NCBI GenBank assembly: GCA_902783405.1
Contig: CACZQZ010000015.1
Location: 1 to 19,094 of the forward strand
Source: an uncultured Erysipelotrichaceae bacterium
GTDB taxonomy: Bacteria; Bacillota_I; Bacilli_A; RF39; UBA660
Length of the DNA stretch: 19,094 bases
Direction: 5' to 3'
Positions 1-8,911 of the stretch are shown here, piece after piece. The position numbers and the translations under genes are program-made. The first letter of the stretch is position 1. The number at the start of each line of letters is the position of its first letter. The notes under the pieces were generated by a model. The model saw only the letters and a list, made by a program, of their open reading frames with translations. It was not told the DNA's origin and did not search any database.

Positions 1-684
1 ACTAGGTATTTTTTCACTATTAAATTGATGTGCAATTTTATTCGCTGATAAATTATCTATAGCATACATATGAAATAATCTTCTAACTACTTCAGCTTCA
101 TTTTCAATAATTGTTAAATTACCAGTTTCTTTATTTTTTTTATATCCATAAAACATATTATTACCTAAAATGTGTCCATTTTTAATAGCTCTTTTCATAC
201 CAAATTTTACTCTTTCTGATAATCTTCTAATTTCATCTTGAGCCATTGATGCCATAATGGTAAGTCTAAGTTCTGCATCTGGCATAGCTGTATTAATATT
301 GTCATTTACAAATAATACTGCTACCCCATAAGATAATAATTTTCTTGTATATTTTATACTATCTAATGTGTTTCTTGAAAATCTTGATATTTCTTTTGTA
401 ATGATTAGATCAAATTTTTTTTGTTTTGCATCATCAATCATTCTCATAAAATTATCACGTTTTTTAGCACTTGTTCCACTTATACCATCATCAACATATC
501 CTTTTATATATGTCCAATTTGGATTATTTTTTATCATTTCATCAAAGTGTTCTATTTGATTTTTAAGTGATGATTTTTGTTGTTCATGCAGTGTTGAAAC
601 TCTTGAATAATAAGTTACTTTCAAATTCATTGCATTTAGTGAAATACCAAGATTTAGTTTTTGCCTAACAGCATATAAATCCAT
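1..684 (-). CDS. large serine recombinase, N-terminal part (runs off the left edge)
   Basis: The reading frame is open from ATG at 684 to base 1, giving 228 residues with no stop, so the C-terminal DNA-binding half lies outside the window. Residues 22-31 hold the resolvase motif YYSRVST with R28 and the expected nucleophile S30. Further on are the DDGISGTS-type segment, the ITKEISRFSRN motif and the MASMAQDE-x-RRLSERV helix typical of the resolvase catalytic domain. The recombinase_7 region begins near residue 165 (NGHILGNNMFYGYKKN). The start at 684 is chosen because AAGGAG lies at 693-698 and because the 18-residue N-terminal extension before the catalytic fold is usual in this subgroup. 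Such enzymes integrate and excise prophages and conjugative or mobilisable elements, so the window probably begins inside one. The enzyme family is clear; the identity of the element is unknown. Confidence 0.92.
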   Translation of the reverse strand, partial: MDLYAVRQKLNLGISLNAMNLKVTYYSRVSTLHEQQKSSLKNQIEHFDEMIKNNPNWTYIKGYVDDGISGTSAKKRDNFMRMIDDAKQKKFDLIITKEISRFSRNTLDSIKYTRKLLSYGVAVLFVNDNINTAMPDAELRLTIMASMAQDEIRRLSERVKFGMKRAIKNGHILGNNMFYGYKKNKETGNLTIIENEAEVVRRLFHMYAIDNLSANKIAHQFNSEKIPS

Positions 685-700
685 ATGTATCACTCCTTAA

Positions 701-838
701 TTATAAATTACAATCCTTTTTTAACAATTTATTTTCGGTTTCTTTATATATATGATAAGGTATGAAGTTTGATTCATACATATCTTTATTTACAAGGAGT
801 GCTAATTCTATATAAATATTGTTATAATCTTGTTTGAT
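701..838 (-). CDS. small ORF before the recombinase, start codon not canonical
   Basis: A 45-codon frame ends at TAA 16 bases before the recombinase start. It is preceded by AGGAG (847-851) at 8 bases, which would place the start at an ATC codon (838). The frame is closed upstream by TGA, with no ATG, GTG or TTG until an internal Met 20 codons in. The predicted peptide (IKQDYNNIYIELALLV..., ending ENKLLKKDCNL) resembles the small SHOCT-like proteins often encoded just upstream of serine recombinases, but this likeness is from memory and weak. Either an ATC start is used or the gene lost its ATG. The good ribosome binding site and tight spacing argue that it was once translated together with the recombinase. 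Confidence 0.4.
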   Translation of the reverse strand: MKQDYNNIYIELALLVNKDMYESNFIPYHIYKETENKLLKKDCNL

Positions 839-871
839 ACTATCATCTCCTATTCAAGATTATGCATTTAA

Positions 872-900
872 ATAGTAAAAAAGAAGACTGTTAGTCTTCT
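872..900 (-). terminator. rho-independent terminator of the acyltransferase gene
   Basis: The arms AGAAGAC and GTCTTCT (882-888 and 894-900) form a perfect 7-bp stem with a 5-base loop. On the minus strand the stem is followed at once by a run of T (883-877). It sits about 20 bases after the stop codon of the acyltransferase. A T-rich stretch at 910-917 could also let it act on the plus strand. Confidence 0.75.
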
Positions 901-920
901 CTTTTCATTATTTTTTTTTA

Positions 921-3128
921 CTAATCAATATTATTTATAAGTACACTTGCCAATTTTTGATTTCCTTTTTTAGTTAAGTGAATTTTATCTGCTGAAACAT
1001 AATCTTCATTATTTTTTATTTCATCATAAAAATTGATTACTTTAATATTTTCATTTTCAAAACTGATTTTATTATTCGTTATATTACAAATGTATATCTT
1101 ATAATCTTTACATAAATCAATAATTTTATTATATTGTTCGTTTGAAAGATTAGCTTTTTGATCAAACAATAAAACGATTTTATACTCTAAAGTTTTATTA
1201 TTTATTTTTTCTTTTAATTCGTTATATAAATTAGTAAAGTTATAACTTTCTTTAGCATTAAAACTTGCTTTTTCAAACTTTTCTTGAATATAACTATAAG
1301 AATTAGTTAGAGCATCATTACCATAAAAAGTTATTTTATTTTTTTTCTCTTCTTCATGCTTTTTTATTAATTCATTTTGCTCTTCTTTAAATTTATTTAA
1401 ATAATTATTATATATAGCATCATATATAGCGTTTGCATAAGCAGCTTGTCCTTTTTCTTTTAAATGAATTCCATCTGCATAAAAGTATTCTGGATGATTT
1501 TTAGATAATTCTTCCCATTCAACAATATGAATATTAGGGTAGCCTTTAGCAAACTCTTTAAATTTTGTATTAAAACTTGGATCATCCGCTTTAACAGCAC
1601 TTACCCAGTATATTTCTCTATCTCCCAAAATATTCATTAGTCCAGTATTAACTCTATTGGAATAATCACCATTGTTAGCTAAAGCTAAAATTAAAGTATT
1701 ACCTAGTTTTCCATCGTTTTTTAAGCTAATTAATAAGTCTTCAGCTCCTATGATAGATCTTGATACTTTTCCGTCAAAATAGCCATTAGGGAACGTTTTA
1801 TATAAGGCACCAGATGCACCAAGTAAGACAGAGTCCCCAATACCTACAACAGGCATTTTTTTAACACTTTCTGCGACTTGTTCTTCTCCTACTTTCATAT
1901 CTTCTAAAATCTTATTCCACTCATCTTGTTCTTCTTTTAAAGCATTTACATAGTTGTTATTTTTTTCTTCAATTAGTTTTAAATTATCACTTAATTTATT
2001 TTCTAATTCTTTCATTTCTTTGGTATGATCTTTTTCATGATACAATATATATCCACTAAAAATGATAATAATACTTAGAACTATAATTTTAAATATTTTA
2101 GAAAGAATATTTTTGGTAGATAAATTAACTAAGAAATGCAATATATAAGAAATAATGATAGTTAAAATAGATATGATGAATAATTTATAATTATTTTTCA
2201 TAAGTAAAGATTCTACAAAGAAGATGACTGGGTACTGTACTAAGTATATTTCATAAGTTGCTTTAGATAAGAATTTAATGAGACCATTTAATGAATCATT
2301 TTGAAGAGTCTTAACCGTTCCATATTGAATTAATTTAACACTTAATGCAGTTATAAATATCATATAAAGAGCATAATTTTTGGAATTATCAGGTATGATA
2401 GTACAAATAATTATAAAAATAAGAAAATAGAAATTAAAAATAACTTTATGTAATTTTTTTAATAATCCAGGTATTTGTAAATTGAATTTATATTGTATTA
2501 AAGCAAATAATACACCAAATAAAAGAGAAAAACTTCTGGCAAATGAATTATAGTATACTACCATGATATCTTGATTTTTACTCATATAATAGAATAAGCT
2601 AGTCATAATAATTGTTAATAAAGAAACAAAGATAAGTGAACTATTTTTATAGATCTTTTTATCTATTTTTTTTAATATAACAAAAATAATTGGAAAGATT
2701 AAATCAAATTGTAAAAGTATTGAAATATACCATAAATGCATAAAAGGAGAATGAACGTGCCTTACAAAATAATCTAGTTTAGCTCCTAGTTGCCAAAAGT
2801 TATTATATCCAAATATTACAGATATCGTTTCTGGTTTTAGATTAAGCCAAGTAAGACTATTAAATTGTTTAAATATAATTAAAGTAATTGAGACAACAAC
2901 TAAAAGTGGCAAATATATTTTTATAAATCTGTTTAGATAATATTTTTTTAATGAAAATTTATTGTTTCTTAGGGCAGATATACAGCTTAAATAACCACTT
3001 AAAGTAAAGAAAGTACAAACAGCTAAAAAGCCTCCTTTAATGATATTTAAATGATATAAAAATACCATAATACAAGATACTATTCTAATTAAATCTAATC
3101 TATAATAATATTTTTTTTGTTCATTCAT
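921..3128 (-). CDS. membrane acyltransferase (family 3) with C-terminal SGNH domains
   Basis: This 735-residue protein has an acyltransferase-3 (OafA/YrhL-like) membrane domain at about residues 8-360, with roughly ten hydrophobic helices. The conserved His of that family is H26 in LYHLN, and HSPFMHLWYIS (about 126-136) is also typical. A charged coiled-coil linker (about 366-422) leads to an SGNH hydrolase-like domain. Its block I is GIGDS with S433, the ANNGDY block is around 484-489, and the ADGIH block has D552 and H555. A second charged linker (576-597) precedes a further SGNH-like fold (598-735) that lacks the Ser. Proteins of this layout O-acetylate cell-wall polymers or surface glycans: the membrane part passes the acyl group and the SGNH part transfers it outside. 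AAGGAG lies at 3139-3144. The gene stands alone between two terminators. The exact acceptor cannot be read from sequence. Confidence 0.9.
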   Translation of the reverse strand: MNEQKKYYYRLDLIRIVSCIMVFLYHLNIIKGGFLAVCTFFTLSGYLSCISALRNNKFSLKKYYLNRFIKIYLPLLVVVSITLIIFKQFNSLTWLNLKPETISVIFGYNNFWQLGAKLDYFVRHVHSPFMHLWYISILLQFDLIFPIIFVILKKIDKKIYKNSSLIFVSLLTIIMTSLFYYMSKNQDIMVVYYNSFARSFSLLFGVLFALIQYKFNLQIPGLLKKLHKVIFNFYFLIFIIICTIIPDNSKNYALYMIFITALSVKLIQYGTVKTLQNDSLNGLIKFLSKATYEIYLVQYPVIFFVESLLMKNNYKLFIISILTIIISYILHFLVNLSTKNILSKIFKIIVLSIIIIFSGYILYHEKDHTKEMKELENKLSDNLKLIEEKNNNYVNALKEEQDEWNKILEDMKVGEEQVAESVKKMPVVGIGDSVLLGASGALYKTFPNGYFDGKVSRSIIGAEDLLISLKNDGKLGNTLILALANNGDYSNRVNTGLMNILGDREIYWVSAVKADDPSFNTKFKEFAKGYPNIHIVEWEELSKNHPEYFYADGIHLKEKGQAAYANAIYDAIYNNYLNKFKEEQNELIKKHEEEKKNKITFYGNDALTNSYSYIQEKFEKASFNAKESYNFTNLYNELKEKINNKTLEYKIVLLFDQKANLSNEQYNKIIDLCKDYKIYICNITNNKISFENENIKVINFYDEIKNNEDYVSADKIHLTKKGNQKLASVLINNID

Positions 3129-3160
3129 ACTGCAACTACTCCTTATATTATCTAAATAAT

Positions 3161-3169
3161 ATTATAGCA
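3161..3169 (-). promoter_or_regulatory. extended -10 promoter of the acyltransferase gene
   Basis: On the minus strand the sequence reads TGCTATAAT, a perfect TGnTATAAT extended -10, about 33 bases before the start codon. No clear -35 box is visible, as is common for extended -10 promoters. It lies just after the terminator of the upstream gene. Confidence 0.55.
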
Positions 3170-3191
3170 CAAATATAACAAAGGAGAGTAT

Positions 3192-3221
3192 AAAAAAAAT
3201 TACTCTCATAAGAGAATAATT
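3192..3221 (-). terminator. rho-independent terminator of the flippase-like gene
   Basis: On the minus strand AATTATTCTC pairs with GAGAGTAATT (one G-U pair) across a TTAT loop, giving a 10-bp stem followed by a run of T (3197-3192). It starts about 11 bases after the stop codon. Confidence 0.8.
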
Positions 3222-3231
3222 ATTACATAAA

Positions 3232-4332
3232 TTATGAATAAGATATTCCATTAATTGAATCAAAAGAATAATCTTTTTCAACTTCTTTAACATCTTTATC
3301 GATTGTGCTTTCTGTTTTTTTAGTTTTAGCTGCATTTATAATGACAATTACTAAGAATAAAGCAATATATAAGTAGAATGATACGAATCTATAAAGTAAC
3401 ATAGCTCCATTAAGTAGTGATTTACCAAATGCTGAACCATATAATTTTAAGAATAATGTTTCACTTACACCAATCGCACCTGGTAAAGGAATTCCAGATA
3501 CTGTTGTGTATAAAACAGCTTGCATTGTAAAGAACTTAAAGAAATTAACATCACTTAAACCAAAAGATCTATAAATAAAATATGGTATAGAGTGATAAAT
3601 AATGATTTGTATATATACTCTTAATATGGCTTTTACAAATTCCATCTTATTTGTTTTTATGTATTCAGCACTTTTAGAATATTGTTCTAATCCTTCTTCT
3701 AATTTTTTCTTTTTCAAATCATAATTTTTAGTTTTTACTGATTTCATTATTTTTAAGACAATATTAAGAAGTTTCTTAATGGTTTTATTTGAAAAAATTC
3801 CAAGAAGCATAATAATTAAAGCAAATCCATTAATTATGAGTCCTAATAAATAAAACCAAATAATTCCATCTTTAAGTAAACTAGGATTTAATATGGCACA
3901 TATCATTGATAAAGTAAGTGTACTTATTTGAAAACCACATAATTGTACTAGCATTGCCATTGTTCCATTGTGAGATTTTATGTTATCTTTCGTCATGTAA
4001 TATATTTCTATTGGCTGTCCTCCTGTAGCTGCTGGTGTAATTGCACTAAAGAAAGCTCCAATAGCTGTATACCTTAAAGCTCTAAAAATAGAAAATTTCT
4101 TTTCACCTAAGGAAACAAGTACACTTCGAACATTTATGGATTCCATTAAATATGTACAAAACATAAGTATTATAGCAAATAAAACATACATTTTATCAGC
4201 TTCTTTAATAGTTTTTACTAATTCATTTAAATCCTGATCTTTAAATATAAACCAAAAAGTAAATATGATTAATAGAAAGAAGAAAACCAAATTTCTAATC
4301 ATTTTTAAATTAGATTTTTGTCTCAAGTTCAT
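3232..4332 (-). CDS. flippase-like integral membrane protein (LPG synthase TM / UPF0104 family)
   Basis: The protein has 366 residues from ATG 4332 and about eight hydrophobic segments. The family hallmarks are TPAATGGQPIEIYY near residue 100 and SGIPLPGAIGVSE near residue 280. These match the lysylphosphatidylglycerol synthetase transmembrane region (YbhN/AglD-like). The C-terminal aminoacyl transfer domain of MprF is absent; the protein ends with a short charged tail. It therefore probably moves a lipid or lipid-linked sugar across the membrane instead of making lysyl-PG. A GTG at 4359 gives nine more residues, but the promoter -10 ends at 4369, so that start would leave almost no leader. 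ATG 4332 has AAGAGG at 4342-4347 and is preferred. Confidence 0.82.
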   Translation of the reverse strand: MNLRQKSNLKMIRNLVFFFLLIIFTFWFIFKDQDLNELVKTIKEADKMYVLFAIILMFCTYLMESINVRSVLVSLGEKKFSIFRALRYTAIGAFFSAITPAATGGQPIEIYYMTKDNIKSHNGTMAMLVQLCGFQISTLTLSMICAILNPSLLKDGIIWFYLLGLIINGFALIIMLLGIFSNKTIKKLLNIVLKIMKSVKTKNYDLKKKKLEEGLEQYSKSAEYIKTNKMEFVKAILRVYIQIIIYHSIPYFIYRSFGLSDVNFFKFFTMQAVLYTTVSGIPLPGAIGVSETLFLKLYGSAFGKSLLNGAMLLYRFVSFYLYIALFLVIVIINAAKTKKTESTIDKDVKEVEKDYSFDSINGISYS

Positions 4333-4368
4333 ATCCTTATACCTCTTCACTTCAATCACCTATAAGTA

Positions 4369-4377
4369 ATTATATCA
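4369..4377 (-). promoter_or_regulatory. extended -10 promoter of the flippase-like gene
   Basis: The minus strand reads TGATATAAT, a TGnTATAAT extended -10. The expected transcript start is near 4362, which leaves a leader of about 30 bases before ATG 4332. No convincing -35 box is seen. Confidence 0.5.
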
Positions 4378-4378
4378 C

Positions 4379-4413
4379 AAAAAAACTGAAATGTTTTATT
4401 CACTTCAGTTTTA
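4379..4413 (-). terminator. rho-independent terminator of the agmatine operon
   Basis: On the minus strand AAAACTGAAGTG pairs with CATTTCAGTTTT (one G-U pair) over a 7-base loop, and the second arm runs into a stretch of T. It lies directly after the arcC stop codon and separates the operon from the flippase-like gene. Confidence 0.82.
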
Positions 4414-4419
4414 ATAAAA

Positions 4420-5343
4420 TTATTTTGTAATAATTGTTGCATCTTTTCCAGAAAGAGCTCCTGTTAAATTATTTAAATCAGTGATAATAGCTGTTTTTCC
4501 AGTTGCTTCTACAAACTCTATAGCGGCTTTAATTTTAGGTAACATACTACCAGGTGCGAATTGATTTTCACTTACATATTTTTTTATTTCATCTACTGTT
4601 ATTTTACCAATATTTTTTGCATCAGGCGTATTATAATTAATTTGAGCTTGATTAACATTAGTTAATATAATTAATTGATCAGCATTTAATTTGGTTGCCA
4701 TCAAGGAGCAAAGTAAGTCTTTATCAATAACAGCATTAGCACCCTTAGTTTCAGTGTCTTGATATATTGGAATTCCACCACCACCACCAGCAATAACGAC
4801 ATGATTTGTTTTTAGTAAATCTTCAATGGTTTCAATTTCAACGATATCTAAAGGTTTTGGACTTGCGACAACTTTACGGTATCCTCTTCCAGCATCTTCA
4901 ACATAAACTTCTCCAGATGTTTTCATTAATTTTTCTGCCATTCTTTTTGTATAAAATGGTCCGACTGGTTTTGATGGATGTTGAAATGAAGGATCTTTTT
5001 TATCAACAATAACTTGTGTTACAATAGTAACAATTTTTTTATCAATGTTTTCTTCTTTTAAAACATCTTTTAATCCTTTTTGTAAGTGATATCCAATGTA
5101 TCCTTGACTCATAGCGGTACATTCTGGGAATGGCATATAAGGAATATCTTCATTTTCATAGCTATCTTCAAAAGCTAAATTGATGATACCAACTTGTGGA
5201 CCATTTCCATGTCCTATAATGACTTCGTGTCCTTCTTTTATAAGAGGGACTATATTTTTAACTGCTTTTTTAATTAGTGATTGTTGCTCTTTAGGATTAT
5301 TTCCAAGAGCATTACCACCAAATGCTATAACAATTCTACTCAT
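4420..5343 (-). CDS. arcC: carbamate kinase
   Basis: This 307-residue amino acid kinase family protein catalyses carbamoyl phosphate + ADP = ATP + carbamate (then ammonia and CO2). It is the energy-yielding last step of the agmatine deiminase pathway. Visible motifs are AFGGNAL (7-13), HGNGPQVG (45-52), [15 protein letters not shown] (126-140), AGGGGGIPI (185-193), AVIDKDL (204-210) and PGSMLPKI (264-271), all in the order and spacing of ArcC proteins. Length is normal for the family. Its ATG overlaps the end of aguA by 8 bases (ATGAGTAG), with AAGGA upstream inside aguA, so the two are translationally coupled. As last gene of the operon it could also be called aguC by context. Confidence 0.96.
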   Translation of the reverse strand: MSRIVIAFGGNALGNNPKEQQSLIKKAVKNIVPLIKEGHEVIIGHGNGPQVGIINLAFEDSYENEDIPYMPFPECTAMSQGYIGYHLQKGLKDVLKEENIDKKIVTIVTQVIVDKKDPSFQHPSKPVGPFYTKRMAEKLMKTSGEVYVEDAGRGYRKVVASPKPLDIVEIETIEDLLKTNHVVIAGGGGGIPIYQDTETKGANAVIDKDLLCSLMATKLNADQLIILTNVNQAQINYNTPDAKNIGKITVDEIKKYVSENQFAPGSMLPKIKAAIEFVEATGKTAIITDLNNLTGALSGKDATIITK

Positions 5344-6439
5344 GATTTTTCCTTGGAACTTGTTGTGTTATACAGTGAATGTTTCCGCCACCAAGAAGTA
5401 TTTCTCTTGCATATATAGGAACAATTTCTCTATCAGGATATAATTCTTTTAATAATTTAACTGCTTTTTCATCGTTTGGATCATCAAATACTGGAAGGGC
5501 AATAAATCCATTTCCTGTATAGTAGTTAGCGTATGAGGCAGCAAGTCTATCTCCTTCTTGTCTTGGAAGAGTTCCATCGACAGCATCAACACCTTCACTT
5601 TCTTCTTTTGTAATTAAAATTGGTTTTGGTGTTAATAATTTATGTATTTCTAATTTTCTTCCTTTAGCATCTGTTTCATTAGAAAGATAGTTATAAGCTT
5701 CAACACTTCTTTCATATTGTGGATCATTCTCATCGTCTGTCCAAGCAAGAACTACTACGCCAGGTTTAACGAAATTACACATATTATCTACATGTCCATT
5801 TGTTTCATCATTATAAATTCCTCTAGGAATCCAAAGAACTTTTTCACAGTTTAAATATTCACATAACATATTACCGATTTCTTCTTTAGTCATATGAGAA
5901 TTTCTACCTTCAGAAAGTAGGCATTCTTCTGTAACCATAACAGTTCCTTCACCATCAACGTGAATAGAACCACCTTCCAAGATAAAATCATCTGTTCTAT
6001 AACGATCTACTCTTTCAATATCACACATTTTTCTAGCAATTTTATCATCATTTGCCCATGGGAAGTATAGACCATCAACAAGTCCTCCCCAAGCATTAAA
6101 TGTCCAATCTACACCACGCATGTCACCTTTATCATTAATTACAAAAGTTGCTCCGCAATCTCTAACCCATGAATCGTCGTTTGACATTTCAACTAATCTT
6201 ACATAATCATTTAAAAGATGTCTTGCGTTTTCATATTGTGCATTGGAAACAATCATTGTCATTGGTTCATATTTACCAATAGTATTAGCAACCTGTGCAA
6301 ATACTTTTTGAGCAGGTTTTCCTCCTAATCTCCAATTATCTGGTCTTTCAGGCCAAATCATATAACATCCATCATGTGCTTCAAATTCTCCAGGCATTCT
6401 AAAGCCATCTGCTTTAGGTGTTGTTTCTAATCTTTTCAT
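5336..6439 (-). CDS. aguA: agmatine deiminase
   Basis: The protein hydrolyses agmatine to N-carbamoylputrescine and ammonia. From ATG 6439 it has 367 residues, the usual length. It shows the guanidine-modifying-enzyme signature: WVRDCG (D94), LEGGS (E155), TNGHVDN (H216) and the C-terminal [11 protein letters not shown] with catalytic C356. The segment [10 protein letters not shown] followed by [11 protein letters not shown] is typical of bacterial AguA. An in-frame upstream ATG (6484) exists, but its 15 extra residues lie over an RNA hairpin and have no family match, while ATG 6439 has GGGAG at 6446-6450. The enzyme is cytoplasmic and feeds Ptc, encoded two genes upstream. Confidence 0.96.
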   Translation of the reverse strand: MKRLETTPKADGFRMPGEFEAHDGCYMIWPERPDNWRLGGKPAQKVFAQVANTIGKYEPMTMIVSNAQYENARHLLNDYVRLVEMSNDDSWVRDCGATFVINDKGDMRGVDWTFNAWGGLVDGLYFPWANDDKIARKMCDIERVDRYRTDDFILEGGSIHVDGEGTVMVTEECLLSEGRNSHMTKEEIGNMLCEYLNCEKVLWIPRGIYNDETNGHVDNMCNFVKPGVVVLAWTDDENDPQYERSVEAYNYLSNETDAKGRKLEIHKLLTPKPILITKEESEGVDAVDGTLPRQEGDRLAASYANYYTGNGFIALPVFDDPNDEKAVKLLKELYPDREIVPIYAREILLGGGNIHCITQQVPRKNHE

Positions 6440-6459
6440 TTTTTTCTCCCATCTATATA

Positions 6460-6481
6460 GGGATTTCATTAAAGAAATCCC
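6460..6481 (-). other. intercistronic RNA hairpin between antiporter gene and aguA
   Basis: GGGATTTC and GAAATCCC form a perfect 8-bp stem around a 6-base loop, 6 bases after the antiporter stop and 9 bases before the aguA ribosome binding site. There is no following T-run, so it is not a normal terminator. It may protect or process the mRNA or limit passage of polymerase within the operon. Function is inferred. Confidence 0.5.
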
Positions 6482-6487
6482 CATTTT

Positions 6488-7912
6488 TTAGTTTTCAACT
6501 TTTTTATTTTTTATTCTAGCTACTAATATTTCTTCAATAATAAATGATAATACAACTCCAGCAATTAGTGGAATGTTTTCTTGTAAGTATTCAATACTGA
6601 AATCACCAAAGATTGTGAATATAACTCCAGCAATTAAGATAACGAATGGTACAATAGCAGCTATTTTAATCATAACTGGTCCTCCAGGCATTTTATATGG
6701 TCTTTCAGCATTTGCATCTTCTTTTCTTAATTTTAAGAAAGCTAAGAACATTGGAATATAACCTACTAGAAGTGTAATCCAACTTAAGCAGAAGAATAAA
6801 CTAAATCCAGCTCCAATATCTTCAGAAATCATATTAGCAATAATACCAATAATAACGATAATAGACGCTACTACACCATTAATGATAGCAGCTGAAGCAG
6901 GAACTCCTTCTTTATTTGTTTTAGCAAATGTTTTAGGCATTGAACCATCTTCAGCAGCATATTTAGCTACTTCATTAACACCAAATGACCATGAAGCAAT
7001 ATTAGCAATAAATGTGTAAATAAACATTATTCCTGCAGCAACAACTAATCCAGGAATTATTACTGATGAAATACCTACAGCAGTAAATAAATTTGTTAAT
7101 ACTTCAACAACATTTTCAGGATCCATTTTTGCTACTACATCTGGAGATAATGCAATATTAAATCCAGTTGCAGGTAAAATATAAAATACAGCCATTAATA
7201 ATCCACCGATAATTAATGCTTTTGGAATATCTTTTTTAGGATTTTCCATATCTTCAGTCCATGTTCCTACAACTTCAAATCCCATAAAGTTAAATAGAAT
7301 AATAGAAATAAATGGTAATCCAGTATCAATATTTAATGATAAATCTGGAAGTAAATCTTTAAAACTTGTAATTGGATTTGCTGTACTACCCGTTTTAACT
7401 ACTGCATAAACACCTAAAAGTCCAATTCCAAGTAGTAAGAATACTTTAATAGCAGTACCTAAATTAACGATATATTTGCTTTCTCCAATTCTTTTAGTAC
7501 TTAATAATGTTACAATCCATACATATAATAATTGAATTGCTAAAAGTGCTAAAACATTTAATTCAATATTAAACATTCCAGCAATAATATCTGTAACAGC
7601 AACGGCAAGTGATGCAATCCAAAGTGGGAAATTTATCCAGTAGTTCCAAGCAACACGACCTGCCCATTTTGGACCAAAAGCTCTCTTTACCCAGTCGTAC
7701 ATTCCTCCTTCACTAGGATAAGTTGTTCCTAGTTCAGCAGTAATCATACCATAAGGTAAGCAGAAACAAATAAGTAAGAATATCCACCAGAAGTATTGTG
7801 TATTACCAATAGCAGCTGTAGGCATAACTGATTCACAAACAAGAGTTAAACATACAGTTCCTAAAATGGCATCAATTAATTTAAATTTTTTCTTTTTTTC
7901 TTGACCTTCCAT
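6488..7912 (-). CDS. aguD: agmatine/putrescine antiporter (APC family)
   Basis: This 474-residue amino acid-polyamine-organocation (APC) superfamily carrier has about twelve hydrophobic segments. The first begins LIDAILGTVCLTLVCESV, and the conserved ELGTTYPSEGGMYDWVKRAFG stretch lies at about residues 60-80. MGFEVVGTWTEDMENPKKD matches the usual FxGFE...E-NP-(R/K)(K/R)-(D/N) motif at the TM6-loop boundary. The protein begins with a Lys-rich cytoplasmic N-terminus. The assignment as exchanger of extracellular agmatine for intracellular putrescine rests on its place between ptc and aguA, as in enterococcal agmatine operons; sequence alone would only say polyamine or amino acid antiporter. It starts 4 bases after the ptc stop, and its ribosome binding site (AAAGG) lies in the last ptc codons. 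Confidence 0.9.
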   Translation of the reverse strand: MEGQEKKKKFKLIDAILGTVCLTLVCESVMPTAAIGNTQYFWWIFLLICFCLPYGMITAELGTTYPSEGGMYDWVKRAFGPKWAGRVAWNYWINFPLWIASLAVAVTDIIAGMFNIELNVLALLAIQLLYVWIVTLLSTKRIGESKYIVNLGTAIKVFLLLGIGLLGVYAVVKTGSTANPITSFKDLLPDLSLNIDTGLPFISIILFNFMGFEVVGTWTEDMENPKKDIPKALIIGGLLMAVFYILPATGFNIALSPDVVAKMDPENVVEVLTNLFTAVGISSVIIPGLVVAAGIMFIYTFIANIASWSFGVNEVAKYAAEDGSMPKTFAKTNKEGVPASAAIINGVVASIIVIIGIIANMISEDIGAGFSLFFCLSWITLLVGYIPMFLAFLKLRKEDANAERPYKMPGGPVMIKIAAIVPFVILIAGVIFTIFGDFSIEYLQENIPLIAGVVLSFIIEEILVARIKNKKVEN

Positions 7913-7916
7913 AAAA

Positions 7917-8900
7917 CTAACCTTTCATATTCTTTTTACAAATTTCTATTGTTTCATCCATGACTCCCATGAAATAAACAAGTAATCCTCTCATAGCTGT
8001 TAATCTATTTTCTGCTTCATCAAAACAGATTGAAATATCTTTATCATCCATTACCTCATCAGTAACTTCTTCTCCTCTAGTTGCTGGTAAGCAATGCATA
8101 AATTTTGCATTAGGTGCACATTTTTTCATCATATCCATATTTACTTGATATTTTGGATAAAAAATTCTCATTCTTTCTTCTTTTGGTAATTCTGACTCAT
8201 AAAGTCCATACCAAACATCGGTATAAATGAAATCTGCATCTTTAAGTGCTTCTTCTTCATTATCAGTAATTAAATATGAACCACCACTTATTTTACAGTT
8301 TTCTTCTAAAATATCTAAATAATCTCCTCTTAATTGGAAATCTTTTGGACCATAATGAACAAAATGTCCTCCCATTTTTGTAATCATCATTCCAAGTGAT
8401 GCACATACTTGAGTACAATCTCCTACAAAAACAACTTTCAAGTCTTCAACACGCTTACCTGGAGGCATATGCTCAAATATTGTGATAATATCGCCCATTT
8501 CTTGAGTTGGGTGGTTCCAATCACTCATTCCGTTGATAACTGGAACAGTTGCATATTTAGCAAGTTCTTCTACTGTTTTGTGACTAATTACTCTAGCCAT
8601 TAAAACATCTGTAAGTCTTGAAAGAACAATGGCTGTGTCTTTCATACTCTCATGTTTTCCAAGTTGAATTTGTCCTGGTGCTAAGTACTGAGCATGTCCT
8701 CCAAGTTGAGTCATTGCTGTCTCAAAAGAAACACGAGTTCTAGTTGATGGCTGCTCAAAAATCATTCCTAATGTTTTATGATATAAAACATTAAGTGGAT
8801 ATCCTGCTTTAATGTGTTTTTTAATTAATAAACTAACATTAACAATATCCATTAATTCTTCTTTTGTAAATTTTGAAGTATCAATGTAGTCCTTCTTCAT
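7917..8900 (-). CDS. ptcA: putrescine carbamoyltransferase
   Basis: The enzyme splits N-carbamoylputrescine with phosphate into putrescine and carbamoyl phosphate. It belongs to the aspartate/ornithine transcarbamylase family: STRTR (52-56) binds carbamoyl phosphate, HPTQ is at 130-133 and HCLPA at 269-273. The segment [10 protein letters not shown] (226-235) and the ENxxLTxxRGLLVYxM ending resemble putrescine enzymes rather than ornithine enzymes. From ATG 8900 it has 327 residues. Compared with my memory of the Enterococcus faecalis enzyme, the C-terminal extension that helps hold the trimer is about a dozen residues shorter. An upstream ATG (8951) is rejected because GGAGGAGG (8904-8913 region) sits just before ATG 8900. 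It is the first gene of the four-gene operon. Confidence 0.93.
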   Translation of the reverse strand: MKKDYIDTSKFTKEELMDIVNVSLLIKKHIKAGYPLNVLYHKTLGMIFEQPSTRTRVSFETAMTQLGGHAQYLAPGQIQLGKHESMKDTAIVLSRLTDVLMARVISHKTVEELAKYATVPVINGMSDWNHPTQEMGDIITIFEHMPPGKRVEDLKVVFVGDCTQVCASLGMMITKMGGHFVHYGPKDFQLRGDYLDILEENCKISGGSYLITDNEEEALKDADFIYTDVWYGLYESELPKEERMRIFYPKYQVNMDMMKKCAPNAKFMHCLPATRGEEVTDEVMDDKDISICFDEAENRLTAMRGLLVYFMGVMDETIEICKKNMKG

Positions 8901-8911
8901 AAATCCTCCTC

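Noticed and set aside
3184..3207. Hairpin GAGAGTA/TACTCTC as terminator
   Set aside because: Its loop is the T-run itself and no T-run follows; the overlapping 3192-3221 hairpin is longer and correctly followed by T.
6440..6484. N-terminal extension of agmatine deiminase from the upstream ATG
   Set aside because: The added residues come from the hairpin DNA, match no family member, and a better ribosome binding site precedes ATG 6439.
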